In this document: piece after piece, positions 13,201-21,898 of the stretch | Layout of the letters: each line of letters begins with the position of its first letter | How positions within the stretch are numbered: the stretch's first letter is position 1 | Assembly (NCBI GenBank): GCA_016165875.1 | Contig: JABBOT010000005.1 | Coordinates: 5,241,186-5,305,185, forward strand | Source of the DNA: Acanthopleura granulata | Lineage: Eukaryota; Mollusca; Polyplacophora; Chitonida; Chitonidae | DNA length: 64,000 bases | Direction of reading: 5' to 3' | Notes under the pieces: model-generated | The model's database searches: none | Told to the model about the DNA's origin: nothing | The model's input: the letters and a program-made list of their open reading frames with translations, nothing else | Translations under genes and position numbers: made by a program

Positions 13201-16200
13201 TCACCTGCAAGAAGGATGTGTACACTGGTAGTTGTGTAGTGTTTCTGGAAATACCCGTCATGATAACTACGTTTTAACTTCTTCAGACACCAACAGTTGA
13301 ATTTTCACCAAATCTCCTTATTTTTAGTGTCTTTTTTTTCAGTTTTCATTTACACTTCATAAGGTTTAAGATTTTTTTGTGATTTTCAAGCACTGTAACA
13401 AATAAAGTACGTAGAAAATTGCAACAAACCTTTTGGGCGTTCTTCAGGTGAACACGTCTACATAAGTCAGATTACTCTGTGTTCGTAGTTACTGTCTAAC
13501 TAACGTGTACTTTATGTCGGATTATCTTTTCTGATACATTTTACATTAATTATGCAGATTGTACTTCTATGTACCTTGTAGATCTACTCCCTGTATGCAC
13601 TTATGATTCATGGTATAACTGTTTCCAGGTAACCTCTAATTTCACCTGCCCAATTTCTATCACTTTGATCTTACAGGTGGTATTCACTGTCCCCCAAAGA
13701 GGAGGGAGTCTGTTGCCAGGATACATTCAATGACCATAGAGGCTCCTATAACAAAAGTAATATCTCTGTCCCTTAAATTGACAGAAAATACATCTATTAC
13801 TTTTGACAGAAAATATGTCTATTACTTTTGAATCATAATTGTTGATGATATCTGTGTAACAGACCAACTTGGCTTGATTGTTCAGTTGCTATTTTATGAT
13901 GAAAAAAAAAAATCAGAGACAATGTAAAGGGTATGATGATGAACATGCATACGCCCTATTTTTTTGATTGTAAGATGTCTGCTCCCTAAGAGAAAGGAAG
14001 TCCTACATATTAAAGAAAAGTAGTGGCGAAGTAACGCCCTTACTTCTCTGTCAGATGACCCATGCTTATATCTTGTGTACTTTAAAATTGGTAATGTTGG
14101 CGCCACCTTGCTTTGTGATCTGAATAAGAGACATAGACTATGCACTGATCAGCCCAGTGTCAGTATCATGTTAATGGGCAGGAGGTCATGTCTGCGCGGT
14201 GTCTTCAGCATGTCATTCTATTGAGGCAGCACCATAAAAATGTCAGCACTAACACGTCACCTGCTACAGGGAGCCACCGTCTGTTGGCATGTGACAGAGG
14301 TAATGTTCAAAGCAATAGAGATAAAGATGAAAACAAAAGAGATAATGTTTAAAGCAAGAGAGATAATGTAGAAAACAACAGAGTTAATGCTGAAAGCTAC
14401 TTCAAACCCCATTCATAGAAAGAAAGAAAGAAAGAAAGAAATGTTGTGTACTCATGGGTTTGTTGTCTTCATTGTTTCAGGTTATAAACATTATCAATGC
14501 AGCTCAGGAGAACAGCCCAATCACAGTAGTGCAAGCTTTAGACAAAGTGTTGGATATCCTCCGCACCAGCGAATTGTATTCTCCCTATTTCACCCAGCAG
14601 ATGAAAGAGGAGGATCAGATGACCTCTGACCTTGTGGGTGGCCTCATGTCTGTGAGTATCTCTGTCTCATCTTTAAGCAGTTTCATATCAATGAGTCTAT
14701 CTGTCTCATCTTTGGGCAGTCTCATGTCTATGAGTGTATCTGTCATCTGTGGGCAGTCTCATGTCTGTGAGTGTATCTGTCATCTGTGGGCAGTCCCATG
14801 TCAGTGAGTGTATCTGTCATCTGTGGGCAGCCTCATGTCTGTGAGTGTATCTGTCATCTGTGGGCAGTCTCATGTCTGTGAGTGTATCTGTCATCTGTGG
14901 GCAGTCTCATGTCTGTGAGTGTATCTGTCATCTGTGGGCAGTCCCATGTCAGTGAGTGTATCTGTCACCTGTGGGCAGTCTCATGTCTGTGAGTGTATCT
15001 GTCATCTGTGGGCAGCCTCATGTCTGTGAGTGTATCTGTCATCTGTGGGCAGTCCCATGTCAGTGAGTGTATCTGTCATCTGTGGGCAGTCCCATGTCAG
15101 TGAGTGTATCTGTCATCTGTGGGCAGTCCCATGTCTGTGAGTGTATCTGTCATCTGTGGGCAGTCCCATGTCAGTGAGTGTATCTGTCATCTGTGGACAG
15201 TCCCATGTCTGTGAGTGTATCTGTCATCTGTGGGCAGTCCCATGTCAGAGAGTGTATCTGTCATCTGTGGGCAGTCTCATGTCTGTGAGTGTATCTGTCA
15301 TCTGCGGGCAGTCCCATGTCTGTGAGTGTATCTGTCATCTGTGGGCAGTCTCATGTCTGTGAGTGTGTCTGTCATCTGTGGGCAGTCTCATGTCTGTGAA
15401 TGTATCTGTCATCTGTGGGCAGTCTCATGTCTGTGAGTGTATCTGTCATCTGTGGGCAGTCTCATGTCTATGAGTGTATCTGTCATCTGTGGACAGTCTC
15501 ATGTCTGTGAATGTATCTGTCATCTGTGGGCAGTCCCATGTCTGTGAGTGTATCTGTCATCTGTGGGCAGTCTCATGTCTGTGAGTGTGTCTGTCATGTT
15601 TAGACTTTTTCCTATGTGTGAGTATATCTGTCATGTTTAGACTTTTTCCTATGTGTGAGTATATCTGTCTCACCTTAAGGGTGTTATATATCTGAGTACA
15701 ATTATCTGTCCTTTATCTGTCATTATGGAGCCTCTTGCATATAAATTATATGTGTGCTTGTTTTATAGCATCCAATCTACTTATATTTGTATGTGTGCCT
15801 GTTTTCTAGTGTCCTACATGTATCTACGTCATCTGTATGCCTGTTTTGTAGCGTCCTACATGTGTGTACGTCATCTGTATGCCTGTTTTGTAGCATCCTA
15901 CATGTATGTACATCATCTGTATGCCTGTTTTGTAGCGTCCTGTCTACAGGTAAATGTGTATATCAACTGCAGATGGCAATGCCATGTGTCTGGACAAGTA
16001 CCTAAGCTACATGTCTGCTATTTGTGGTGGTTATCTGTAAAAACATCATGTATGTTGACCAACCAACAGTCTTTTGTTAATGTTAATCTTTGGGTGAGGT
16101 TGTACTTTGTGAGATACGATAACAATCAAGATTTGTGGACTCGTTAGAGCATATTCTGTATCAAGGGCTGTCAAGGTGACATCTACATGTAAATGTTAAA

Positions 16201-19200
16201 GTTAACGTTGTCATTTCATTTCATTATTACAGCAAGGACTTAACAGGCGCTTCTCAGCAAATGATGTCTCCATCACAAAACCACGTAAGGGTCTCATTTA
16301 AGCCTCCTGTCAAGACTTGTTTGAAAGAAGTCACACCAGTTTCAGTTTCACTGGTCTTATTAAACTAGTTGACACAAAGATAATGCAGATTTGATAAATT
16401 CACAGTGATACACTGTTTATAAATCGTACCTTAACCTTTGGGTATCGACGTTTCACTGAGACTGCTATCACTTGGCATGTGTTGATAACATTGCTATGGT
16501 TACAGACCACCACATCCACGCTCACATTCCTACCCCAACGGCGGCTCTTGCTCAGGTTCCCGAGAACATTGCTACTCTCTTAGAGACGGAGAATACTTGG
16601 GATTTCAATGTGATAGAGTTAGAAGAGGCCAGTAATTCAAGGTTAGTGTCTCGCAGGAAAATATTTATGTCGTAGAACTTTGTTGCTTATGTTGGTAGTT
16701 CACCTTAGTAGTTGTTTGACAGACCTCTTAAAGCCACAGCCAAGACCTCTTAAAGCCACAGCCAAGTAACCATAGTCTTCGTTAGGGTTTACCCTAGAGG
16801 AAACCAGCACACCTTGGTAGGCACTTGACAGATGTCCTAAAGTGGCAGCCAAACAACCACAGTCTTGATTACATCAGGCAGAGCTTAGCCTAAAGGAAAC
16901 CAGCAGACCTTGGTAGGTGCTTGACAAATGCCCTAAAGCCCCAACCAAGCAACCAGACTCTTGATTACATCAGGCAGAGCTTAGCCTAAAGGAAACCAGC
17001 AGACCTTGGTAGGCGCTTGAAAATTGTCCTAAAGCCCCATCCAAGCAACCATGGCCTTAATTGTGATGATCAGGATGATTTGTTTGGATGGCGGCTCCAT
17101 TGTAGATAATGATATGCGCCAGAACTAAATGTACATTATAACTAATTATACAGTGTTACCGTGGTAATATATAATATACATTACATACACCCATACACCT
17201 TGACAGTACACAGCACCAGGTATTGAGCCTGGCCAGCAGGAAACCAGGTGTGTGACAAACCTCCAGTATAACTACAGGCAAAGACAGTCTTCATCACAGC
17301 ATACATTAACAAGCAGGGCTTAGCCTAGAGGAAGCCACCCCACCTGGACAGGTGTTTGACAAATCTCTTATCATCATGGCTAGGCAGTGGCTGACATTAA
17401 CCTGATATGTGTGTGTGTGGAAGACTTCGTTCAGGTATGGAAGTATACGGAAGCGTTTTCCTTGTTGTTTTTCAGACCGTTGGTTTATTTAGGTATGAAG
17501 ATATTTACCAGGTTTGGTGTGTGTGACTACCTGGATATTAACGAGACGTGTTTGCGGAATTGGCTGCAGCTTATTGAGGCTAATTACCACTCCTGTAACT
17601 CGTATCACAACTCCACGCACGCCTCTGATGTGCTGCAGGCCACCGCCTACTTCCTGGACAGAGACAGGACCAAGGTGAGACAATTCTAAAGCCCACTGCT
17701 GCCACCAAATATGCAGAAAAATAGAAGGCCATGAATTTTATATATGTAAGGTACATATTATGTCTGATAGTTTTGTGTAAGTGCAGTAGCACATATGGCA
17801 GCCGAAAATAAAATGTATGAGGTGAGCCATGCATGCTACGCCATTGAGATTTACAACAGAAAGTCAGCGATGCCATCGACTGGCATGTGAAAGTTGAGTG
17901 GATAATAAGTCCCTTGGGGTTTATATTTCAACTTCAGATGCTGCCTAGGTCATTTGTATGGAACTAACTGGATAACAGAGTGATGTCTGACAAAATTCTG
18001 AACAGTTTCACTGAGTAGGTATGGCAGAACTATCTTTCAGCTGCAACACATCAAAAAGTAGAGCAAATGATGTTTTATTGATGAGCGATCTCACAAACTG
18101 GTTGTTTCAGAACATTTTTGACCAGCTGGATGAGGTGGCCTGTCTGATAGCGGCCGTTGTTCATGATGTGGATCACCCGGGGAAGACGAACGCTTTCCTG
18201 GTGAACGAGCGGAATCCCCTCGCCATCCTGTATAATGACCTGTGAGTTGGCCTGTGGTACTGGTGCAGTCTGGGAAGATAATCTGTCCTGAGATATGCAT
18301 TTAGAAGACTATACGTTAAGACATTTAGAAGACTATTCGTTAAGACCTTTAGAGTCCTAAACATTTGTGATGTTCCAATCTATATGAAGTATTGCTGTGT
18401 TTGATTTTATTTATGTGAGTCTTATTTTATGCCTTGCTCAAGAATATTTCACTTACACGATGAGAGGAAACCCACGGTCATCCGCAGGTTGCTGGTGGAC
18501 CTTCCCACGTATGGCCGAACAGGAAGCCAGCATGAGCTGGATTTGAACTCACAGCGACTGCATTGGTGAGAGGCACCTGGGTCATTACAGATATGGCCGT
18601 TGATTTGTGCACCACATACTTTCTGTGAAAACTGATGTCATTCTGGCCCAGCATCATGAATGTGTTCATGATTTAAGTCTTAACTTCAAAACAGTACACT
18701 GCACTAAAATTATGATTTACCTTGCCAGTTTTTCTTTTAATATTAAGAGTTGTCATAGGCTTTTATGACGTAAATGAAAATTAGCATTTATTGTCAGATA
18801 TAAGTTCAAGAATGATACCATAAGACTATAAATTCAACTTAAGTCTAAGATAGCTTTGTGGTCTTGTGACCAGATCTTAAGAATGTCTAGTCAAACTTGA
18901 TAATAAACTGTATGTTTGGTTTATGACAGAGCTGTACTAGAGAGTCACCATGCAGCCTTTGCTGTCCAGCTAACAGCCAAAGATGACTTGGTCAACATCT
19001 TCAAGAATCTGGACAGGTAGTAAAATTCTGATGCAAGTTTATCACGATTTTACCAAATCTAAAAAAACCCATGCAACCGTGACAGCATTGGATTTCTGAC
19101 AAATCTAAAACAACCCAGCCATGACACACTGAATTTCTAACAAATCTGAAATAATTAACTGGAATAACACTTGGGATCTCGAAATCTGAAACAACCCAGG

Positions 19201-21898
19201 AATGACATGTGGGATCTCTGCCAAATCTAGAACGACCCAGGAAAGACACATTGGATCTCTGCCATATGTACAGCAACCAAGGAATAACACACTGGATTTC
19301 TACTCAATCTACAACATCCCAGCCCTGGCACATTGGATCACCCACTAGAAAAACTCCTCACACACCTTACATATAAGTCCACCAGTGCATCATTGAATTT
19401 ACACATGCAGAGAATGTAGATGATTACATGATATGAAAAGTGATGGCTCTTACCATAGAAGGTATAAAAATTCAAAGCTTTCTTTTAACCTTACAACAAC
19501 ACCCCAGCATTTTCTTCATGATTTTGAGCACCAGTGTTTGAAATGTCGTATGAACTTTATAATTTTCTTTAGATCTGTTCTGCCACCTTTATTCTTTTCT
19601 TCTGCCTGTATGTTGGTGTTCCTGCTCTAAAATCACCACTAAAAGGGGATATTCATGTTTTGCTGGGGGTTTTTTTCTGTCCGCTTTGGTACTAAATAAA
19701 TACATGTATGATTCTTCTGAACCATTACTGTGGGTTTCGCAGAAAATTCAGTTACCAGTAATATTGTAAAAGCGCATTGTCAACGAATAGGACTGAAGCA
19801 TAAACGGAGAGGAGTTTGGGACCTAATTCAGTGATCTGGTGTTTGTTTTCAGTGAGGACTTCAGGTGTGTCAGGTCCATGATTATTGACATGGTCTTAGC
19901 TACTGACATGGCCAAACATTTCGAGCACGTCTCCAAGTTTGTCAACGGAATAAACAAGGCCGTCCTCAGGGTAGATACAGAATCAAATGGGGTAAATCTG
20001 GTGTAACCATGGCAACCTTGAAAAATGTTGATATGGTTGTTTAATAGTGAAACTGGTATTGAAACTGATATACATATAAGTTGTTGAGTTAAAGGGAAGT
20101 TTTTCCTGAAGGATCTAGCAGTGTTAAATTTTGTGTATACCTTTATTTACTGGTACTGGTACTGGTACAATGAAAACAATACTGAAAGGTTTGTAAGCAT
20201 TTGTAAACATTTGTGTGTAAATATGTCATGTTTTGTGATCATAAAACATATGACTGAATGGTTTCTGGCATTACTCAAGTGCACAACCTTGTAATAATCT
20301 TTATAATGCCATGCACCATGATATGAAATTAAATAGATCTAGTGATTATTGTTCTCAGGATGCTGTCCCAACTTGTGATACTGTTTATGTTTGTTATTAA
20401 TTTTTTGCTATTTCAAGTGGAAAGCATATTTTTAGCATTAAGATAACTGTGTACGTATTGTTGAAAGTATCATGACTCACTGCCTTCATGCACATGTTCC
20501 AGAGTGGGAACGCATCTCCCGACAGCTCGGCAGCAGTGACCCAGCTCTCCACGGCAGAGAACCGTACGCTTGTTAAGCGAATGTTGATCAAGTGCGCCGA
20601 CGTTTCGAACACCGTACGACCTTTCCACCTGTGTAAGGAATGGGCCAATAGAATCGCAGAGGAATATTTCAACCAGGTGTGTGAAACTTTGTGTTTCAGT
20701 TCTAACGACCTGCTTTCTGCTGACTACGACGGAAGGCTTATACACCAAACCCTACTTAGATTGGCTTAGTAGATTTATCAGAATTCTGTTAATCCCAAGC
20801 TTTATTTGAAGCCAGGGATGTTAATTTGTGCGTGTCTTTCTGTCTTTTTGTCTGACCCAAGTGTTGTTCTGTATGCAGGCTTACAGTGGAACCTTGGATC
20901 AAGTTCAAAACCAGTCTGATCCCTATATGGTGGAGTATAGCCAATCAGGCATTAAACCATAATCATTCATTGATAAATTCTGCATAATTTCTGGACTGTC
21001 ACATTGCTTCTCCTTTCTTGCAGACTGCTGAGGAGATAGACAGGGGCTTGCCGGTGGTGATGCCCACGTTTGACCGCAAAACCTGCAGTATACCAAAGTC
21101 ACAAACCAGCTTTATAGATTACTTCATCAACGATATGTTTGATGCTTGGGACTGTAAGTATGCAAGCTCTTGATCATTTGGGCCTAATTAATGTCCAGCA
21201 GGCGTAGTTTTAATGTGTGCAGTATGGCAATTCTCGTGTAGACAAAACCATAATCGTATGGCAGTGCTTTGCATAGAGAGTGACAAAGAGTGAAGATATG
21301 AATCGGTGGAAAAAGCAGATGTAAAGCTTGCGCTGCCTGACAAAAACAGATGCTGTTATCTACTTTATATGTATAAAGAGAAATGTCTTGCATTTGGTAA
21401 AGTTGGAATTCAAAACTGGAGACAGAGGTTGTTCAATCTTAAATCATTGTTTAAACTTGAAACTCTTAGTGTTTAGGAGATGGGTTAAGGTTTGGTCTGT
21501 CCAATGTGCAATGCAGCGTACAGTATCAGGCTGTCATGTCTGTCGTCTTTGGCATGGAGTTTCAGTGAGACAGCACTATAAATGTGCAGGCATTAATTAT
21601 GACATACATTGCTGTGATATGACTGAAATAATGATTCAAGTGACATTACACCTCAGACAGAAAAGAAAACACGCAAGAACATATTCAGCCTAACTGGAAC
21701 GAAGATTTTATGGATATATACAGATATTGCAATGGCAGTTATAAAATAAAAATATGTTTATAAAATGTGTGTTGGGGTTTTGTTCCAGATTTCTGTGAAA
21801 TTCCAGAGTTGATAACACATTTACAAAATAACTACAAGTCATGGAAGGAGCTTGAAGAAGAGCAAAGTGTCAAAGATAAAGACGAGGAGAAAACTTGA
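1143..21898 (+). CDS. PDE8: PDE8-type high-affinity cAMP phosphodiesterase, 3' 17 exons (5' end outside window)
   Basis: This gene hydrolyses cAMP to AMP. Seventeen exons with GT/AG borders join without a phase error to 673 residues plus TGA: 1143-1202, 6699-6756, 7133-7300, 7735-7875, 10161-10249, 11532-11629, 13677-13756, 14481-14651, 16233-16284, 16506-16641, 17476-17674, 18111-18241, 18930-19016, 19853-19991, 20503-20676, 21024-21153, 21789-21898. Numbering from Ser at 1144, a PAS domain spans about residues 71-180, an RRES site lies at 213-216, and the catalytic domain runs from about 351 to 655. By family alignment H395 is the general acid, H399, H435, D436 and D569 bind the two metals, and Q621 is the invariant purine-binding glutamine. 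The order REC end, PAS, HD domain is specific to PDE8 among animal phosphodiesterases. Human PDE8A has 829 residues, so roughly the first 150 are missing to the left. Whether it is PDE8A- or B-like cannot be said, since an invertebrate probably has one copy. Confidence 0.97.
1290..1432 (+). mobile_element. possible SINE with AAATA tail
   Basis: About 100 bp of non-tail sequence runs into an AAATA/AAATAG tail at 1395-1432. The layout resembles a SINE. The body differs from the main family in this window, so the family is not assigned. Confidence 0.35.
2538..2640 (+). repeat. Imperfect tandem duplication, about 52 bp
   Basis: Two copies of a segment with TGATACATCTTTCTGGACAA and a following TGCTGGTGATCAT element lie end to end. 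It is a simple intronic duplication. Confidence 0.85.
6699..6756 (+). CDS. PDE8: PDE8 exon b
   Basis: The acceptor is TTGTTTCAG and the donor GTAAGT. The exon completes a Tyr codon and adds [19 protein letters not shown], which resembles the PDE8 segment between the REC-like region and the PAS domain. It ends in phase 0. The 5.5-kb intron before it is the longest in the gene within this window. Confidence 0.93.
7133..7300 (+). CDS. PDE8: PDE8 exon c: linker and start of PAS
   Basis: The exon holds 56 codons in phase 0 and ends at GTGAGT. The [13 protein letters not shown] stretch is almost identical to vertebrate PDE8. The following [21 protein letters not shown] is the first strand-helix part of the PAS domain. 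Confidence 0.96.
7735..7875 (+). CDS. PDE8: PDE8 exon d: PAS core
   Basis: The exon has 47 codons in phase 0 after the acceptor TTATTGCAG. The [12 protein letters not shown] motif is the typical PAS helix segment and SDKNKPDL is a PDE8 hallmark. Its donor GTGAGT at 7876 is also the first base of a 1.5-kb minisatellite. Reading into the intron in this frame meets TAG after three codons. Confidence 0.97.
7876..9376 (+). repeat. Donor-anchored minisatellite, 33 units of 45-46 bp
   Basis: The array begins at the exact first base of the PDE8 intron. Counted by hand, units start at 7876, 7915, 7961, 8007, 8053, 8098, 8143 and so on to 9331. Almost every unit starts with GTGAGTGACTAG or a close variant, so the 5' splice site is present about 30 times. 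Exceptions are ATGAGT (7915), GGGAGT (8188) and GTGCGT (8780). Units are 46 bp, or 45 bp where GATTAG is GATAG; the first is 39 bp. Neither size is a multiple of three, and the exon frame meets TAG after three codons. Reverse-strand reading frames through the array are by-products. Confidence 0.97.
9377..10160 (+). other. Rest of PDE8 intron after the minisatellite
   Basis: The DNA after the array is unique AT-rich sequence up to about 9900, then a plus-strand SINE fragment, then the acceptor at 10160. I see no other feature. Confidence 0.7.
9905..10075 (+). mobile_element. SINE fragment, plus strand
   Basis: The part near 9935 (GTGAGTTCAAGTCCAGCTC) resembles a tRNA B box. It is followed by the family's conserved middle (GGTTTCC, GGGCTCTGC, then TTTCCTCCCACCATAATGC). 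The 3' third and the AAATA tail are missing. It lies about 90 bp before a PDE8 exon. Confidence 0.7.
10161..10249 (+). CDS. PDE8: PDE8 exon e: PAS C-terminal strands
   Basis: The acceptor is GTTGGCCAG and the donor GTAAGT. The 29 codons include [19 protein letters not shown], matching the last strands of the PDE8 PAS domain, where vertebrates have a similar RRKSG motif. Two bases (AA) carry over. A SINE fragment lies less than 100 bp upstream. Confidence 0.95.
11146..11330 (+). mobile_element. possible tRNA-derived SINE head
   Basis: TAGCTCAGTTGG at about 11151 matches a tRNA A box well. A weak B-box-like AATTCAGTTCTCG follows about 50 bp later. It is not a convincing functional tRNA, because no cloverleaf is apparent. 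An old SINE is the likeliest reading. Confidence 0.4.
11532..11629 (+). CDS. PDE8: PDE8 exon f: end of PAS and variable linker
   Basis: The acceptor is TTGGTTTCAG and the donor GTAAGT. The exon completes Asn and continues [16 protein letters not shown], the PDE8 'K-I-R-H-F-V-S' segment, then a poorly conserved linker ending in LNLMANG. Its phase agrees with both neighbours. Confidence 0.93.
13677..13756 (+). CDS. PDE8: PDE8 exon g: linker with RRES site
   Basis: The acceptor is TGATCTTACAG and the donor is GTAATA, the weakest in the gene. The exon encodes [20 protein letters not shown] followed by [21 protein letters not shown] is strongly conserved in PDE8. RRES (residues 213-216) fits the protein kinase A consensus. 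Human PDE8A is reported to be phosphorylated by PKA in this general region, but positional equivalence was not checked. Confidence 0.95.
13757..14480 (+). other. PDE8 intron with small repeats
   Basis: The intron has a 28-bp duplication at about 13779-13830 (AGAAAATAYRTCTATTACTTTTGA), an A-run near 13902, and an AGAA tetranucleotide run at 14417-14441. Confidence 0.75.
14417..14441 (+). repeat. (AGAA)n microsatellite
   Basis: About six AGAA units stand 40 bp before the acceptor of PDE8 exon h. Confidence 0.95.
14481..14651 (+). CDS. PDE8: PDE8 exon h: conserved linker
   Basis: The acceptor is TTGTTTCAG and the exon has 57 codons in phase 0. It encodes [16 protein letters not shown] and DLVGGLM, both PDE8 signatures N-terminal to the catalytic domain. 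The donor GTGAGT at 14652 begins a second minisatellite. The last ten exon bases, CCTCATGTCT, recur within repeat units. Confidence 0.96.
14652..15693 (+). repeat. Donor-anchored minisatellite, about 28 units, mainly 37 bp
   Basis: This second array also starts at the first intron base after a PDE8 exon. The first two units are 39 bp (14652, 14691). Units from 14730 step by exactly 37 bp, and the unit at 15581 is the 23rd counted from 14767. Each unit begins GTGAGT or a variant and ends CTCATGTCT or CCCATGTCA, which copies the exon end CCTCATGTCT. About 22 of 28 units keep GTGAGT. The last three units have a different core containing TTTAGACTTTTTCC or decay into unique DNA. Confidence 0.96.
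15751..15945 (+). repeat. Five-copy 41-42 bp repeat with acceptor-like TTTTRTAG
   Basis: Units begin near 15751, 15792, 15834, 15876 and 15918. Each carries TGCYTGTTTTRTAG (one has TTCTAG), which resembles a 3' splice site. The array lies in the same intron as the 14652 minisatellite and before the true acceptor at 16231-16232. Confidence 0.85.
16233..16284 (+). CDS. PDE8: PDE8 exon i: short linker exon
   Basis: The 52-bp exon lies after CATTATTACAG and ends at GTAAGG. It encodes [17 protein letters not shown], comparable to the 'DGLRRLSGNEY' segment of vertebrate PDE8, and leaves one base (C) that completes a His in the next exon. Its support is similarity plus exact phase on both sides. 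Confidence 0.9.
16506..16641 (+). CDS. PDE8: PDE8 exon j: entry to catalytic domain
   Basis: The acceptor is GGTTACAG and the donor GTTAGT. The exon begins with a His-rich run (HHHIHAH). It continues to the [20 protein letters not shown] helix, where WDFN is the common start of the class I phosphodiesterase catalytic fold. Confidence 0.94.
16642..17475 (+). other. PDE8 intron between exons j and k
   Basis: Much of this intron is the 96-bp tandem repeat described separately. The rest is AT-rich. A diverged piece related to the repeat (GGGCTTAGCCTAGAGGAAGC) lies near 17316-17375. Confidence 0.75.
16715..17065 (+). repeat. 96-bp tandem repeat, about 3.7 copies
   Basis: The landmark CCTTGGTAGG occurs at 16812, 16908 and 17004, exactly 96 bp apart. 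Units contain GAGCTTAGCCTAAAGGAAAC. An inner 24-bp duplication (GACCTCTTAAAGCCACAGCC) starts the array. Confidence 0.9.
17476..17674 (+). CDS. PDE8: PDE8 exon k: catalytic domain, HN-H motif
   Basis: The exon follows TTGTTTTTCAG and ends at GTGAGA. It encodes [17 protein letters not shown] and the motif [12 protein letters not shown]. In this motif the first His (H395) is the expected proton donor and the second (H399) a metal ligand. Confidence 0.98.
18111..18241 (+). CDS. PDE8: PDE8 exon l: HDVDHPG metal site
   Basis: The acceptor is TTGTTTCAG and the donor GTGAGT. The exon encodes [25 protein letters not shown]435 and D436 of HD are metal ligands, and the whole string is diagnostic of class I cyclic nucleotide phosphodiesterases. 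Confidence 0.98.
18401..18600 (-). mobile_element. tRNA-derived SINE, minus strand
   Basis: Read on the minus strand it has a B-box-like GTGAGTTCAAATCCAGCTC, the conserved middle with GCGGATGACCGTGGGTTTCC, the GTAAGTGAAATATTC block and an AAATAAAA-type tail. It aligns by eye with the copy at 32541-32766. Confidence 0.75.
18930..19016 (+). CDS. PDE8: PDE8 exon m: ESHH segment
   Basis: The exon completes Leu and encodes [20 protein letters not shown] followed by VNIFKNLD. The ESHH motif and the NIFKN segment both match PDE8. The donor is GTAGTA, away from consensus, but the phase joins correctly to exon n. Confidence 0.96.
19017..19852 (+). other. PDE8 intron with degenerate tandem repeat
   Basis: The intron holds the repeat at 19051-19338. 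The remainder up to the acceptor at 19852 is unique AT-rich DNA. Confidence 0.7.
19051..19338 (+). repeat. Degenerate tandem repeat, about 42 bp, seven copies
   Basis: Units share CAAATCTAAAACAACCCAG, a GACACAYTGGATYTCT part and spacing near 42 bp. Divergence between copies is high, so the array is old. It does not start at the splice donor, unlike the arrays at 7876 and 14652. Confidence 0.85.
19853..19991 (+). CDS. PDE8: PDE8 exon n: [14 protein letters not shown] helix
   Basis: The exon follows TTGTTTTCAG. It encodes [20 protein letters not shown], the conserved phosphodiesterase helix, then a PDE8-like FVNGINKAV stretch. The donor is read as GTAAAT at 19992, which gives phase 0 and agrees with the next exon. 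Confidence 0.96.
20503..20676 (+). CDS. PDE8: PDE8 exon o: KCADVSN metal site
   Basis: The acceptor is CATGTTCCAG and the donor GTGTGT. After a Ser-rich variable loop the exon encodes [16 protein letters not shown], with D569 as metal ligand, then [13 protein letters not shown]. The exon has 58 codons in phase 0. Confidence 0.97.
21024..21153 (+). CDS. PDE8: PDE8 exon p: invariant Gln and substrate pocket
   Basis: The acceptor is CTTTCTTGCAG and the donor GTAAGT. It encodes [20 protein letters not shown] and then [16 protein letters not shown]. The Gln of PKSQ (Q621) is the invariant residue that holds the cyclic nucleotide base, and the surrounding residues match PDE8. Confidence 0.98.
21789..21898 (+). 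CDS. PDE8: PDE8 last exon
   Basis: The acceptor is TTTTGTTCCAG. The exon completes Tyr and encodes the final helix ([19 protein letters not shown]) and a charged tail ending DKDEEKT before TGA at 21896-21898. The length and charged end fit PDE8 C-termini. Confidence 0.95.

Larger units (their letters stand above)
10250..13676 (+). other. Two PDE8 introns around exon f
   Basis: Introns 10250-11531 and 11630-13676 are mostly unique sequence. The first has a tRNA-like SINE head near 11146. The second has a pyrimidine-rich patch at about 12480-12515 and a CTGT-rich patch at 12670-12715. No further exons are evident. Confidence 0.65.
17675..18929 (+). other. PDE8 introns flanking exon l
   Basis: Intron 17675-18110 has nothing notable. 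Intron 18242-18929 has a short direct duplication at about 18304-18345 and a nearly complete minus-strand SINE at 18401-18600. Confidence 0.7.
19992..21788 (+). other. Last three PDE8 introns
   Basis: Introns 19992-20502, 20677-21023 and 21154-21788 are unique AT-rich DNA with only a TACTGG-type short run at about 20151-20170. No extra exon is needed, since phases already agree. Confidence 0.7.

Noticed and set aside
14652..15362. Forward frames with repeated [16 protein letters not shown] peptides
   Set aside because: They are translations of the 37-bp minisatellite inside a PDE8 intron; the 37-bp step cycles through all three frames.
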